DNA of 64,000 bases from Nautilus pompilius (GCA_018389105.1 JACATO010001018.1:62001-126000), one strand, 5' to 3'. Positions 24,451 through 45,428 are shown, counted from the stretch's first letter. A program made the numbers and translations. The notes: a model not told the origin generated them from the letters alone.

Positions 24451-27039
24451 CTTGCGTTCTGAAATAAAAAACCAAAAAGTTGTATAAAGTATTGCAGTTT
24501 TAAAATTTTAATTTATAAAATCGCTAAACTTATAATATTGATGTGCACTCTGCCATTTTGTTAGATATATAGCGAACGACTCCGGGTGTGCAGCACAGCT
24601 GCTGAAGAGAGTGAACCACTTTGTTAACTCGCAACGCTTGAGAATTATTTAATGGTTAACATACAGTTTTGGCCTCCAGTGTATATTTAGGGAGACTTAC
24701 AGGGGTAAAAAGAAAGGGAGTGAACGCTAATTTTCGTATGTTTAGCATCGTCCAGTTGTATTTTTAGTAAAACTCTAATGCGTTCTTAAAATCTACAAAA
24801 AGAATGAAAATGTTTAAATCAAAATAGCGCTGTTAAAAATTAATGATGCTTTAAAAGTTTAACTGTGTTCATATAATTATATAATTGCAAGCATTAAAAT
24901 CTTTGTAGCGAGCCGACAGTAGGTCCTTCCAACCTTAAAAAGCGCGAGATTTTTTTTTTTAAAGTCTATGTTTTGACTTTCTTTAGGTTAGGGTTATGAA
25001 CAAGAAATAAACTTGAACAAGATGAATCTCCCATTTTTTTTAAGGAGGGAAACTGAGAAGATTAAGATGTGTGGCCACACCAAGGATAAGAGCTAAAGGG
25101 TCAGACAGGGATACGGGCAAGCGACTGTCCAAATTTAATTCTTTAGCCCTTTTTATCTTAAAAACTGCTTTGTTCAAAACCTTTTTTTTTTTTTCTAAGG
25201 AGATAAAATGGATAGGGAATCTTGAAAATTCCGTATATGGATACTTTTAAAGGGTAAACGTGCGGGTCAACATGTCTGCGATGTTCCGTATACCCTGAGT
25301 CGGGGACGTCATTTATCAAAGAGAATGTTGGCCCCTTGTAATTGCAGAATCTGCTAAGGCGGGATGTTTTGGTATAATTAATTGCCAAATAAAACCCTTT
25401 GCTACCTGCTCATTTGTATTTTTGTTTGTTTTTTCTCGTTAAAATGTCAGCTCGTGATACAGAAGACTAACTGCTTAGTCGTCGCGATTTCCGTTAGACA
25501 AAAGCCTGTTTGCCAGAGGCGGGGTGGGTGGGCAGGAGGGAGGATGACTGGAATGAAAGTTGGATTTATATTCAGCACCTCGACGGTGGCGGGTACTTCG
25601 TGATCATTCTATTTCTACACCGAGATCGAGTGGGAAAGTTATGACTGCTGGGTTAATAAAGCCAAGCAAGCCTGTGGGGTTGGTGAAAACACGAGTTAAT
25701 GCGTAGGTTCTGTCGCACAATTTGTTTTCCGTCAAATCTATTGTTTAGCAAACGACTGTCTTTCGTGACAAGACGACGGGTGATCGGAGTAATTCCGCGT
25801 GGTTAGATCCTTTTTCTCTTGATCCCCAGAAAGTCTTTACATCGGGAGGCCAGTGTTGGATGCACCGTTATATGCTGGCGTTTATTTCCGGTGTCCAGTC
25901 GTTATCTGCCCCCGCTCACATATTGCACCTGTTCTTCTTAAAGCAAACGACAATGGAAGACTTCTAAGCGGATTAATTCCAGTAACAGAAGCTCGTAAAT
26001 ACGGAACCAACAGAACGAAAGCCTTCCTTGCTAATCCTGCTGTGCACTTGCATTTACTGGAAAGAACATCCGAGTCGAAGACAAAAAGTAATTTAATTAG
26101 GTTTAAAATTCTTTGGAACTTTGGCCATTTGGAAGTACAAATCCCCTCCCTTTATGAGTTGTTCGAAAGTAACGGTTCGGTGATTTTACCGATGTGAAGG
26201 TAGAACCTGTCAGTCGGCGAGAAAGACTGGTTTAACCGACTGCGGTAGAGAAGTTCCATTCAAGTGTAAAATGAGAGGTTGGTCTTTCAAACCCCTAGGT
26301 CAGCAACATCACCGACTCTATCCCTCCATTATTTTCCTCCTGTCAAGCCACGGGTTGCTTTGCGCACGAGAAGTGACAGCGATTCGACAATCAATCTTAA
26401 TGGAACATTCCAGACTTCTTAATCATAAAAAAGATTAATAAATAGCCTGTCTTGAGCGCTTATTACTTGAATTCCGCAGTTGGTTCCTGGCAATTTAGGA
26501 CACTTGTATCCTAACAAGTAGCATTCATTACAAGATGATACTTAGGTTCTAACCCCCGTTAAGATATTAGTTTTTTTTTTAAATCTTAATTAAGATAAAT
26601 AAATAAAAATAAAATAAAAATGAGTGTCGTTTTATTCTAAGTTTTAATGGTAGCATATTGTATATGAGATTTTAAAGCATCTTTACAAAAAGAACCTGTG
26701 GTCGGCAATAAACATTTTCGATGAAAACGTTACCAAACTAAAAGACTGGATAGAAACAATCGATACACGAAATAAACTGGCTACCGTTTTGTATTATATA
26801 TTTAAAACATTTTTTAATGCTGATAAAAGCAAAATCGTTTTTAAATAGGTTAAAAAATTTTGTAAGAAACCCACAAGAGCATTTATCAAGTTTATACTTT
26901 CTTTTTAATGTAGAAGTAAGTGCGTTTTAGCAGATGGAGGGACAGTTTAAAAATAGTGGCATGTAAATCAAGTAGAATCTGACCAAATCTAGAACACAGC
27001 CTAGTCTCGAAATCCCTACACTGTCAAAGGGTTAATAAA

Positions 27040-27640
27040 TGCAGATACATCTATACTATAATGATCAGATGGATGAATAGATTTAAGCTTTTATTCCAAT
27101 CAAAGCACTGAATCATTAAAGTTACTTTCTTACCTCACTAATCAGGTAAATTAATAATTTCAACTACGTTTTAACTACAATGATTAAATAGATGAGTAAA
27201 CGAAGTTTCTTTTCCACCAATAATTAGAGAAAATAATAAATCTAGTTACGTTATTCATGAATGATTTCACTTGTTGTTCTTATTTCAATGATAAAATGGC
27301 TTAATAAATGCACTTAATTTTGTTTATCCTATGACCAAAAAGATACAGTAAGAAAGAAATACCACTACGTATTTTAACAATCATGAAGGTGTTGAATAAA
27401 TAGAAATGCGATTTTTCTCCGATCATAAAAGACCTGAATAAATCCAGCTACGTTTCTTACTACTGAACAATGTGAAAAATAAATGCATTTAGGTTTCTTA
27501 CCTATGTTCAAAGTGATCATTAAATGCAGATGCATTTTTACCTTCGATGAAAGTGATAGATAAATAGTTACCTTTATCATCTATGATCACTGTGATGAAT
27601 AAATGCAATTACGTTCTGTCACCAATCATCAAAGAAATAA
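27040..27640. repeat. decayed minisatellite, period about 50-55 bp
   Basis: A loose motif of the form ATGATCA..GTGAT..ATAAATGCA..TTACGTTT..TTACC repeats roughly every 50-55 bases about ten times, with heavy divergence. Several units contain a CTTACC or ATAAATG core. Confidence 0.55.
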
Positions 27641-29378
27641 ACATTTCCATATTTATTTATTTTTGCTTCGGCCTCTTCTATGTGACTTAATAGAACTTTA
27701 CAATAATCTGTCGGGTGACGAATTGTTTTGTAAATTAGTCTACAGAACTGTTGTTAGCTGCTCTTTGTATACAACCCTGCAATACTGAGTCGACACTGCA
27801 TTTATCGGTCTTTGCCCAGTCTGAGCGCCTGGACTCGCTGTCCACCTTTGTGGTTCAGTAATCTTTTATGTAATCTTATTTAATAGAATTGTTTAAACTG
27901 GTTAAAAGTTGGAGTGGTGTTGGTGGCGATGACGAGTCCACTCAACAAAGCCCTTTTTTTTTCAAAAAAAACTATTTACTGACAACAAAAACGCCTCGCC
28001 AGTACGCGGTACTTACAGCGTTAGGGTGGGGCCAGGGTTACATCCTAACTTTGCTGTTTAGATGGCGTTTACTGTCGTTGGCATTTTAGTTTGGTAAAGA
28101 TGAACTCTCATTGCGACTGGTATAACACGGGAACGGCAGAGAAACCTCAAAAGACCTGCTTATCGGTACATCTGCAGCATTACTGCAGAAGACAATTCTC
28201 TTTCACATCACCGAAATCTGTCAGGTCACCTTTGTATGTGGAGATATTTTATTTAGTTTTCCAGGAAAGTAATTCTCGTCAGAAATCGTTCAGTCTGTTC
28301 CCGCCGCATAATGACTTACGTTGTTGTCGCTGCATCATCGTCACCGTCGTCATCATCATCAAATATTCTCCGTTCCTAAAACAGGCATGGCCTGGCGGTG
28401 CGGAGGGTGTACGCCCCGCTTCACCTCTGGCTTCTCCTAGAGATCTGATTTTCTTTGACATGGCAAACATCAATTGTAACGCGTAAGAATGACACAAGCA
28501 GATGTGGCTATAGGGTCAGATGCCCCCTTAATCATGGGATCGAATGTAAAAAAAAAAAAAAAAGACTCATCTTGATGCATTTTTTTGTCAGTTTAGAGAT
28601 ACAGCGCATATTTTGAAGCGTGTCGTAAACGTACGCTACACTCCTCCGTGTTTCGGTCTCGCGAGTTTAAATGTACCAATTACGTGATAAATCCAACAGC
28701 TGTTACAATCGTGCTCGACTCCACCCGCCACGATTTCAAGTCGTACTATGTGCAGCATAGGACGGTCGCGGTTGTGAAAGCTATTGAAATCTGAGCCAAA
28801 ATACGTCGTCTTTATACAGTCACAAGATCGAGTCGGCAATGTATGAAAGACGCGTATTAAATTAAAACAAATTTCCGAACACAGATTTTACTCGCTTGGT
28901 CGAAAAAAAATAGCCCAAAAAATACAGATTTTTGTTGACAGAACTCGTAAAAGTGGTTGGATTACCATCTGTTTACTAGAAAAGTTCTCGATATGCAAAC
29001 AATATAGTTCCAGTACAAAGAGGGCAAAAATGTTACAATTGTTCCCGGTCTCTCCTATATTTACTCAAATAATATAGAGAGTGAAGAATTGAAATCGAAA
29101 TTGTAATTATTTAGATCCTTTTTCATTTTTATTTTGATAAGTTAATTTATAGAAACGCTAACGACCTACCTTAGGAAAGGAAAGTTAAGTGAATGACTAT
29201 ATTACTTTATTTTTTTAAATATCACTACAGTTCGCCAGCAAGACCACGAACGGTAAGTTCTTCTATCTGTTTCCATTGTTGAATAAAACTCTTTTTTCTT
29301 TCCCAAAAAGAAAAAGAATTTTAAACACTTAAATTCTCTTTAGAATTAACTTCCTTTTCGACATTAAAAATTCTTACC

Positions 29379-29394
29379 TGTACTGGATCTCATA
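29379..29394 (-). other. candidate upstream exon end of SOUL paralogue 2
   Basis: On the minus strand ATGAGATCCAGTACAG is followed by the good donor GTAAGAAT. Spliced to the acceptor nine bases before the paralogue 2 ATG, it would be in frame and add eight residues (MRSSTERK). The 4.9-kb distance and the lack of transcript data make this only a candidate. Confidence 0.25.
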
Positions 29395-31199
29395 TTGTTT
29401 TCACCAGCAGATATCGAGAGTTTTTAATGTCTTGTTGCAGTAAGACCAGGCGTCGAGAATGGAACTTTTTACTTAAGAAGACAACTTTTGCAGTCACGTC
29501 CACGTGATTAATGGTCTCGGCCTACAAGTCTGTGGTTCGTACGTAGGCCGTACAGATAGGCACGGTACGTGTGTGATTTGGGAGATGGTCGTGGCTTCCA
29601 AGAATAGAACAAACAACCTTAACTTATAGTCATCGTTTTATAATAAATTAACTATACCTGGTATAATCCAACAGTCAACATTTCTGACAAAGTAATAGCG
29701 CCATATCTTTAAAAGCAAAAGTACATCGAATACAACAGAACAGTCGTGAGATTATTCGCACATCAACACTCGTTATTTATCTATTTTGCCTCTTCTGTTG
29801 AACGTTAAGGTAATTAGTCAATTTCAATCATTCTCATAGTTATCCAATCTGGTTTACTCTCGAACTTTCCACAGTCTTGTTGGTGTCGTCATATAAATGC
29901 GTCTTTAACTCGAACAGGAGAATCTTTAATGAAAAATCGTACCTGATCGGTTATTGTTTAATTATTTTTCTAGACAAGTTTTTCTCACACTTAGGTGAGA
30001 AATAACTTTTTTAAATGTTTTCCTCGTATATACCTGCTCCGGATTTTCCATCAGTTTGTCTACTTAATCTGAGACACTCAGTCACGCCCTTGTCAGAACG
30101 GACAGGTATGTTAATTAAAACCGGCTACCGATGATACCTTTAGCTCGTTTCCTCTAGAAGGAAACTAATTATTAATCTGTACACACGCAAAGATGAAAAC
30201 GTTAGAAATGACATTTTCTCTTTCTCTTTAGTAAGTTAGCAACAACAACAATGCATGTGAGTTTTTTAAAACTTCTAACGTGGCACGATTCTTCTCCGCT
30301 AAGTACATTCCTTGGTTTCCATGTTGGTTATGTTGCTTACTTTGTACGCTCTGATCAAGTTATATATGAGTGTTCTTTATGTTTTATCGATTAACTACTT
30401 TCGTTAATAAATCCTTAATGGTGGTCAGTGCTGCACGATAATAATTTGAATTTACAACGGGAATAAAACGGGACGAATTGTTAATGCTAACTTTTGCTGA
30501 AATAAAAAAACCCTAAGAAGCTGAATATAATTTCAGCAAAAGGTCAGTATTTTTTTAAGTGGAGGTTTATTCCTCTCTTAAAGTCAAACTAAAACTATTT
30601 CAGTATTTTCTTTGGCTGTGTTTATTTTGTGTGTGAGCATGTACTTGGTATGTGTATGCTTATGTGTGTATTCATATTTAAGCAAGTAAAAATAAATTAA
30701 TGTTTTAAGCGAAGAAATGCTCTAGGGAATTCAATTATAAGGTTTCTTTGAAGACCACCCTTACAGCGGGGCGTATAGCATCTGAAATAATGTGAGTAAC
30801 TCCAATTTTCGTCATTTGTGACAGAAACACATTTAGCAAGGGGACCCATAGCAGGACTGGCTATGGCAGAGTGGCCTGTATGGCAGCTGAAGCGTTCTCT
30901 TCATCGATATTTAAAGAAAACGTTGCTGTAATGTAATGCTAAGTTGATACTCTTTTCCGCTCGAGTTAAACACTGCAATTATAAAAATTATCGCAGTTAG
31001 AGTGTTCAGGTTCTACGTCATCGAGTTCGACAAGCTTTCTGCTCGTCAACTTCACCCCCGAGTTCTACAACAGCTGAGCGAATAGTGTCATTTGATGTGG
31101 CGTTGCATTATGGGAACGCTTCTTGAATTATTAGCGGATAGCAACGTGCTTCAGATTTCAAGTTTGATTTGCAGCGTTTAAAACGACATGGCGAATTAG

Positions 31200-31450
31200 A
31201 TGTGCGGCTCCTATGACTTCCGGAAAATTCTGACCACGTGGCTTTTCGTTTCCCCACATGGGCGCTCAGCCCGAATGGCGAGTCTTAATATAGGTCACAA
31301 ACACACCGGAACGTGATATCGCGCGAAGTTCGAGCGCCGGAAGTAGGTCGCGGGCTGTAAACTACCAGGTCGTCCAGCCGAGCCAAAATCCCGACAAGGT
31401 CACACAAAAACATGGAGACCATGCCACCTGACACATCGTAAGATGGCGCA
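31200..31450. promoter_or_regulatory. GC-rich promoter-like patch with ETS-type sites
   Basis: In AT-rich surroundings this patch is CpG-rich. It holds ACTTCCGG at about 31217 and CGCCGGAAGTAGG at about 31335, both resembling ETS/GABP sites. A plus-strand ATG at 31412 opens METMPPDTS and meets a GTAAG donor. No downstream exon was identified, so a gene start is only a possibility. Confidence 0.25.
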
Positions 31451-33262
31451 GAGATCGATGCTTCCGTAGGTGTCTTTAATCTTGCAAAAATAAAATCACG
31501 CCTATCTTACTGTGGAGCGTGCATCAATTAAGTGATCACTTATCGCCTTTCTGTGGTCGTAGAAATCTTCTCGGCTAACACCCGTCACCGTCCGGTATGT
31601 ACCAGTAAACGGGTTGCAGGTTTGACCAAGTCGGTGCAGTCTCGAAGATGTAAGTACCGCCGACTAGAGATTGCCGTTCGTTGGGGTTCAGCTGGGACGA
31701 CGGCAGTACCATTACCGAGTAACCGGTGCTCGAGACATTTCAACCGGCCGAAAGATCGCCGCTTCTTTCTGAGTAACAACACAAGGAGGTCCACGCCGAT
31801 GTACTAGTAATGAACATTTCAGTGGGATCGGTCAGCCATAAAAAATTCCCAAGTAGAAGCCATGTCGACTGCTTGGAAACGTCCTAACAAAATCAGTGAT
31901 ATAGCGCTTGCATCGTGAGTTCATTTCTCGCTGTTGGTTCAATACAAAATCTAATTTCGCGCATTTCAGCCGTCACAGTACTTTCACTTTCAGTCTGTAA
32001 GGAGTCGGGTGGGCAGTTAATTAAATTAGGAGTGATTGGAGTACGCTTATGTGTGTTAGAAACCTTTGAAAACACTATTTCTACTGATAGCGTTAATAAA
32101 CGGGCAGGTGCGTCCAGGTTAAATATTTTGGCGAATCCTATTTTCACGTTTTTTGCTAGAATTTATCGTAAACAATCCGGTATCTCTGATTCTTTCTTAA
32201 ATTTTGTAAATGACGACAACGTTGTACGGTAGTCAATAAGTGGGATTATGCAAAACGTTTAGATTCAGATCGTTTAACGAATGAAAATTGTATTTTAATA
32301 TTTCCTCATTGTGTGGCCGTAATTTGTATAGGAGAAATGTACGGTGAAGCAAATGTATGTTATATCAGACTAGTGTTTGTAAATCAGTAGAATTTCTAGT
32401 AGTTATATTATTCCCATCGCGCGGAGTTTATGGAATAGTTAAAGATTTCCCAAAATGATTGGAGATAAGAACAATTATAATAAAGCAAGACTTCAAAGGT
32501 TTGGGTTGCTAGGTTGAAAAAGTCGGTCCTTATTCAGTTATTCTGGCTGATTCTTCTAAATCAATTATTCCATGTCGTAGAGTTACTTCAGAAAATTGTT
32601 TTCCCGTCATTGATTGTTTGTCCATGAATCTCTAACAACGTTCAAACGATCTACTCGTAATGCAGCAAATCTTCCATCAGAAGTAGACACGAGCGCCATC
32701 CGGAAAGACCCCTTGTGACGTAATAGCCGGAGGCCTCCGCGGATACACGGTGGCCTTGGTCTTTGAACTGGCCTCGAGCGGAGCGTTCTCTTGCGTCCAA
32801 TCGGGTGGGAACTCTTTCTGCGATGTTTGGTCGAAACAAACACTTTTGTGCAAATCTTTCTCACCTCGAGCGCTGTTTTACTTGGCGAATCGATAATGTG
32901 ACGCTAAGGCGAGAGCCATTTGTGGTCTCTGTTGTACCATTCCCAAAAGATTGCACGCGCGTTTGAATCTACTTAACTTTTAGCACCCGGGTCGAAAGTT
33001 GGTTTGTTCTGATGGGAGAGTAGCCATTCTATGAGGAAAACAAAAAGCAATCGGTGAAAGCCAGATCTCAAGATCCGTTTTTCTTTCGTCAGTTGATGTA
33101 ACAGACCGCATTGATTTCCCTTAACCTTCTAGGCAATCCATTCTCTTCGTTCTGCATGACTTTTCTCTCTTCCTTTGTTTGAATGTTTGCTTTTTGGCGA
33201 CTGAGTCGATATGCCAGTGTTTGCCTGGAAGCTACACCACACAAATCAATAGTCAGCCTCCG

Positions 33263-33269
33263 TATAAAA
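33263..33269 (+). promoter_or_regulatory. TATA box of the seven-EF-hand gene
   Basis: TATAAAA lies 48 bases before the ATG at 33311, leaving room for a short 5' leader of about 15-20 bases. Confidence 0.6.
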
Positions 33270-33310
33270 ATTCGGACGAGTTCCTTTTCTCCAATGTTGC
33301 ACCTGAAACG

Positions 33311-40926
<7,616 letters not shown>

Positions 40927-40984
40927 CTGAGAATACGCAATCAGTGAAAAAAAGATATATTCATTCCTCTTTTGTGTGTAGATT

Positions 40985-40990
40985 ATTAAA
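40985..40990 (+). terminator. poly(A) signal variant of the seven-EF-hand gene
   Basis: ATTAAA 59 bases after the stop codon; no AATAAA nearby. Confidence 0.45.
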
Positions 40991-41209
40991 TTAATTAAAG
41001 CTGATTTTTATCATGCAAATGATCTAATCGTTTTTATTGTACTTTCTTAACGGTGATTTCAGTCGCCATTTCGATGGTTCCAGTGGCGGAGTGATGATGC
41101 CTATCTGTCTGGGAAGGTTAGGTGCGTCGAGACCGATTTTCGGACTTGCCGTGCTGAGGTCCTTTTCCCAAGATCGGTTCTTTGGCTGGGGAAGCGATCT
41201 CTCTAACGT

Positions 41210-41326
41210 GGGGCGCTTTCGCCCCTAACCCTGACCGCTTCGGCGGCTCAACACGGCCTTTTAGGCCCTTACGGGAGCTTGCTCCACACCTGGCTTCGGC
41301 CACCTCCACACCCTTCTCCTCGGAGA
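41210..41326 (+). other. run of six short GC-rich hairpins
   Basis: Six adjacent small palindromes occur in 117 bases. GGGGCG-CTTT-CGCCCC is at 41210-41225, CCGC-TTCG-GCGG at 41235-41246, GGCCT-TTT-AGGCC at 41255-41267, GGAG-CTTG-CTCC at 41274-41285, TGGC-TTCG-GCCA at 41291-41302 and TCTC-CTCG-GAGA at 41315-41326. Read as plus-strand RNA, two have the very stable C(UUCG)G tetraloop. The island is GC-rich in AT-rich DNA, between the convergent 3' ends of two EF-hand genes. I do not recognise a known RNA or repeat family. It could be a structured RNA, a processing site or part of an unfamiliar mobile element. Confidence 0.7.
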
Positions 41327-41920
41327 TAAACACGCATACGCGAACTTTCACACGCACCCACACGAAAGCACCACACAAAAAGAAAAAAACAAAAAACTTC
41401 CCAATCCTTCTAATAATCAAATAGCGATAACGTGCAAGATCGTGACGATCGCAGAGTTTGCTTGCATAAAATGTCGCATTAAGACGAACGAAAATATTCC
41501 AGGCTTCCACTACAGTGCCATCAAGGAGAAAGGCTGCTAATTATTTAAAAGTGATGCCATATTAACTTTTAACGGAAAAAGTAAATCTAAATTTAGAAAT
41601 AGGTGGTTATACAATCTGCTGAACTTTCCCTTCCTCCCCACTGTGCCAAACTTCCGAAGGATTTCGGGTCTATTGTGTATCTAAACTTAAAGATGTTCTA
41701 CACCAGAACAAACTTTACTTACACTCAATAGAAATATTATAATAAAAGGTAAATCGCGGGGTAAATAGAACGAGTTAGAACACCAGCACGAGCGGTTAAA
41801 CGAATGACTAGTACAAACTTTTCAATTCATTGGAATTTTATTTTTATTATACATTTTGTTTTAAAATAATACCTTTTGCAAGTAACGGTTTGGGTGTATG
41901 CCAGTTAGGCCGTCAGTGGC

Positions 41921-44243
41921 CTAGTGATGCTTGTCAATGAAGTGATGGTAGACCGCGTCGAATTCCTGGAAAGTTATTTCTCCATTATCTGTGCAAAAAT
42001 CAGATTAAATTAATTCCAGCTCTTCACAAAGATTCCCTCGTCTTTCATTCTTTCACATAATAGACCATTCGTTTTCTTTTTTCGAGGTAACGAAACTGTG
42101 CGGAATTTCATAAATAAATAGAGGAAATAAACATCAATCTGTTTTTTTAAAAAGTGTCTTACCATCCAAGTCAAACATCGTGAAAAGATGCGGCAGGTTG
42201 TTGAGCTGAATTAGACCATCGTCATTAATATCTAAGGCGTTAAATAATTTTGAAGCCACCCTCTTATTTCCAGTCTGGTATCGATGCGTCCACACTCGAA
42301 TGAACTCGTTCCTTGTGATGTTTCTATTTCCTGGGTGAGGACAAATGTAATATAATGTTTGATACACAAAATAAGAATATAAGAACTGTGGATTCATAGA
42401 CTTATTACTATGCACATTCTTTTGGTTAAACTTGCATCAGCGCTCATGCCTGCAGATGTTAATTTGCGATCGATTAAGGGGGAACTGACCTAGCGATTTG
42501 TGCTGTTAGAATTCTTCAACGTGCTAAGTAAAATTACTTAACGCAGAGAAAAAAAGTTAACCATTAATAATTAAGTAAGCGGTAAGCCATGGATATTTCC
42601 ACCGCACACTCTAGTTTTAGCATCTGAGTCTGTCCTCCTCGGACGCAGTATTTTCTTCATTAATGACTTTGTGACAGAAAGTTGTAAATAGTCACGTGTG
42701 CCCAGCAGTTTGTGTTCGATACCTGTAAAAAATATCTGTCCTGTTCTCCGACTTTCCTATACTTTATTCATTTTAAGAAACACAAAGAACATTCAATAAA
42801 ATCAAACCCAGTATGTTAAAATAAAGATTCCAGATTTGCGCAGGCGCGGAGATTATCATCTTTCGGTGTTACTTTTAACCTTCCTTCTACTAAATGGTGT
42901 TGGTGATGCTAGCCATATTTGTTGTAGTTCGAAGACAAACTGCCGCTACTGGCCAACACATCCACTTACACCAGTAGATCTGTTTGCTATTTTATTCTCA
43001 GGGCACATAACTCCGCATGTTATAGGTTTGTTTCACTGTGATATTTTTATCGTTTTGTTGAAATACTTTAGTTTTACAAAATATATCAATACAACTTTCC
43101 TCAATCCTTTGATTCCTCTCTATTGCTTTAATTTTGTGTTATGTCTTTGCACTAAAAACTACTAGGCGAGAAATAAAACTAGATAAATTAAACTACCCCT
43201 GGTAAGCTTATCAAACCTGGGCTGCCTTCATCAAAGATTACAGAAAATCTACTCTAACAGGTACTGGACGCCATCTAACTAAATCAGAAGGGGGATAACT
43301 TTACTTTTGTCTTATTCGTAGAAAAATCTTTTATGATAAAACAATGGTAATCTGTATGCTTGTGCGATGTTGTAACTAGATTTGACTACAAAGACAGTCC
43401 CATGCGTGTGGAATTCTCTTTTTGTTGTTGATGATAATGAGATGAAGAACAGTAAACAAAACAATAGAAAAGACACTAAAAGTCTTACCATTTGCATCGA
43501 GATTATAAAACAGGAAGTCAAACTCCTGCATTTCAAGGACTCCGTCTTTGTCAATGTCCATTCGATTAAATGGGACATGGGTGGAATTTTCTATTGTGGT
43601 GCTGATAGTGACGCCATATCTGAAGAGAACAGAATCTTGTCAGTAATGCGGCCCTCGAAACACTAAAACCTTTCAATATTCTTTATTTAGCTGCGCACCA
43701 TATTGATCTCAAAGCGAGGCCGCTAAGTCAAGTATCTGTCAGTAAATGGCTACGGCAATATGACAGCATAACACTGGGTTGGCACTGTTGCACGTGACTT
43801 TTAATAGATGATGAAAAGCATGACACAGTGTCATTATTACATAGATTCCCAACAAATTGATGCATTAGGGGTAAGATTGCGAGGAAATAAGTCGAGGCAG
43901 AGCATTAAATGCTAAAGTGACTGATAATATTTTTCCATTTATTCTCATATTCTTAGTCAAACGATGAGACCAATCTATCTCACTCGTTGACAGTCAGAAC
44001 GTGACTTCGTCACCAAAATCTTAGCACAATAATTAACGTGTAACAAATAATATAGTAATAAAGGACACAACACCGACAAATTAGGTAATAAATTTAAATG
44101 ATGGCAGTACTAATAATTATAAATAATAAATTTCGTTTGCCATTATCTCTATTAAATGATTGAAAATAGTAAAGTAGAAAAACAGTATAAAAATTTCGGC
44201 CTCGGCTATCGAGTGATGGACAAAGCGGTGGAGAAAAATGCCT

Positions 44244-44314
<71 letters not shown>

Positions 44315-44346
44315 TAATAAGAAGAAGAAGAAGAAGAAGAAGAATA

Positions 44347-44378
<32 letters not shown>

Positions 44379-45428
44379 GAAGAAGAATGATAAAATAATA
44401 GCTTTAAATGGTTCTTAAGACAAAGCCTTGATGTCATATAAATTAATAGTTCTGAATAAAGATCTCTCACATTGTTGCGTTATTGGCTGGAGAAATGATA
44501 TACTCAGACAGACTTTCGACCTACACCAACTAGTTCAATGTTCTGCGACAGTATAGAAATACCTGATATGTATATATTTTAGAATAAAACTTCAGTAATA
44601 ATAAAGGCACTGCAGATCTCACCTCTTTTGCCTTTCCCTCCAGTCTATATTATATTGTCGGTTAGGGTATCTCCGTGAACTACTTATTCCATGCATCAGT
44701 TTTGAGCCTTTCCTACGGGGACATTTAAAGATTGATCATTTTAAGTCTGACCAGTGTCTGTTGGAAAACAGGAAAATACATGGAAATGACTTACACATCT
44801 GACAACACAATATCCGTCAGAACCACGAGGAAAGGAATCTGAGAGAGAAAACAAAAAAAAAAAAAATAACAGGATATTAATATTTTAACAAAGAGTAATG
44901 ATTTTATACAGATATTATACTATACGTATCATTTTTAAAATAAAATTCCATATTTCTACAATATGCCAAGAAACTAGTAAATTATACTAATACCATCGTA
45001 TGTCTTCTCGTTCTTTCCCGCAAACATGAGAACGTTATTACTACCTAGTTAGATTTAAAGTCTGAAAAGGGTGCAAATTTTGTAATTACACAATTAGGCA
45101 GGCAGTAATTAGTAATTATTCATAATTATTTAGTATACAAATGTTCTAAAATTAACCCAGAGATTTTTTTTGAAACTGCATTTGCCATCCACTAAAGCGA
45201 CGTTTCTAAATGTATTCCTTCATTCACCGCCATTAGAAGATGAATTTGGACAGAATTCCCCGCTAGAGTAATTACTTGATTTCCACGTAAATCCCTTCGT
45301 ACAATTTAAAATAACGGATCTAAAATACGTTAACATAGTTATTTCATTCTCGGTTTACAACAAAAAACTAAAAATGTACAATAGGAAAAATTACTTTTAA
45401 ATACCAAGTAAAATGCTGTTCTTACCAT
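41921..45428 (-). CDS. secreted four-EF-hand protein, paralogue 1 (137 aa)
   Basis: The coding pieces, in transcript order, are 45428-45426 (ATG only), 44838-44795, 43619-43489, 42330-42163 and 41988-41921. They total 414 nt (137 aa), all frames joining, stop TAG. The ATG is the last codon of exon 1 (AATATG then GTAAGAAC). Exon 2 then supplies a signal peptide (M-IPFLVVLTDIVLSDV). The loops are DIDKDGVLEMQE, DANGNRNITRNE, DINDDGLIQLNN (Asn at position 12, probably weaker) and DLDDNGEITFQE. Helices such as EFIRVWTHRY and PHLFTMFDLD match those of the plus-strand paralogue that starts near 49.5 kb. Introns of phase 1 cut loops 2 and 4 at residue 4. It should be a small extracellular calcium-binding protein; a more specific role is not visible. 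Confidence 0.85.
44247..44400. repeat. compound (AAT)n-(GAA)n microsatellite
   Basis: AAT triplets to about 44318, then AGA/GAA triplets with AATAAAG and GTAG interruptions. It lies in an intron of the minus-strand four-EF-hand gene. Confidence 0.95.

Larger units (their letters stand above)
24451..33262. other. long gene-poor region between the SOUL and EF-hand genes
   Basis: No protein-coding exon with recognisable content was found on either strand. It must hold the upstream non-coding exon(s) and promoter of the second SOUL gene. It also contains a decayed minisatellite (about 27.0-27.6 kb) and a GC-rich promoter-like patch (31.2-31.45 kb). Frames at 31.5-32.9 kb have higher GC than the surroundings but no recognised domain. 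Confidence 0.45.

Noticed and set aside
28091-28486. 131-codon plus-strand open frame
   Set aside because: Ends in a Val/Ile run from a CATCAT-type repeat; no domain or homologous exon, and no other evidence of a gene.
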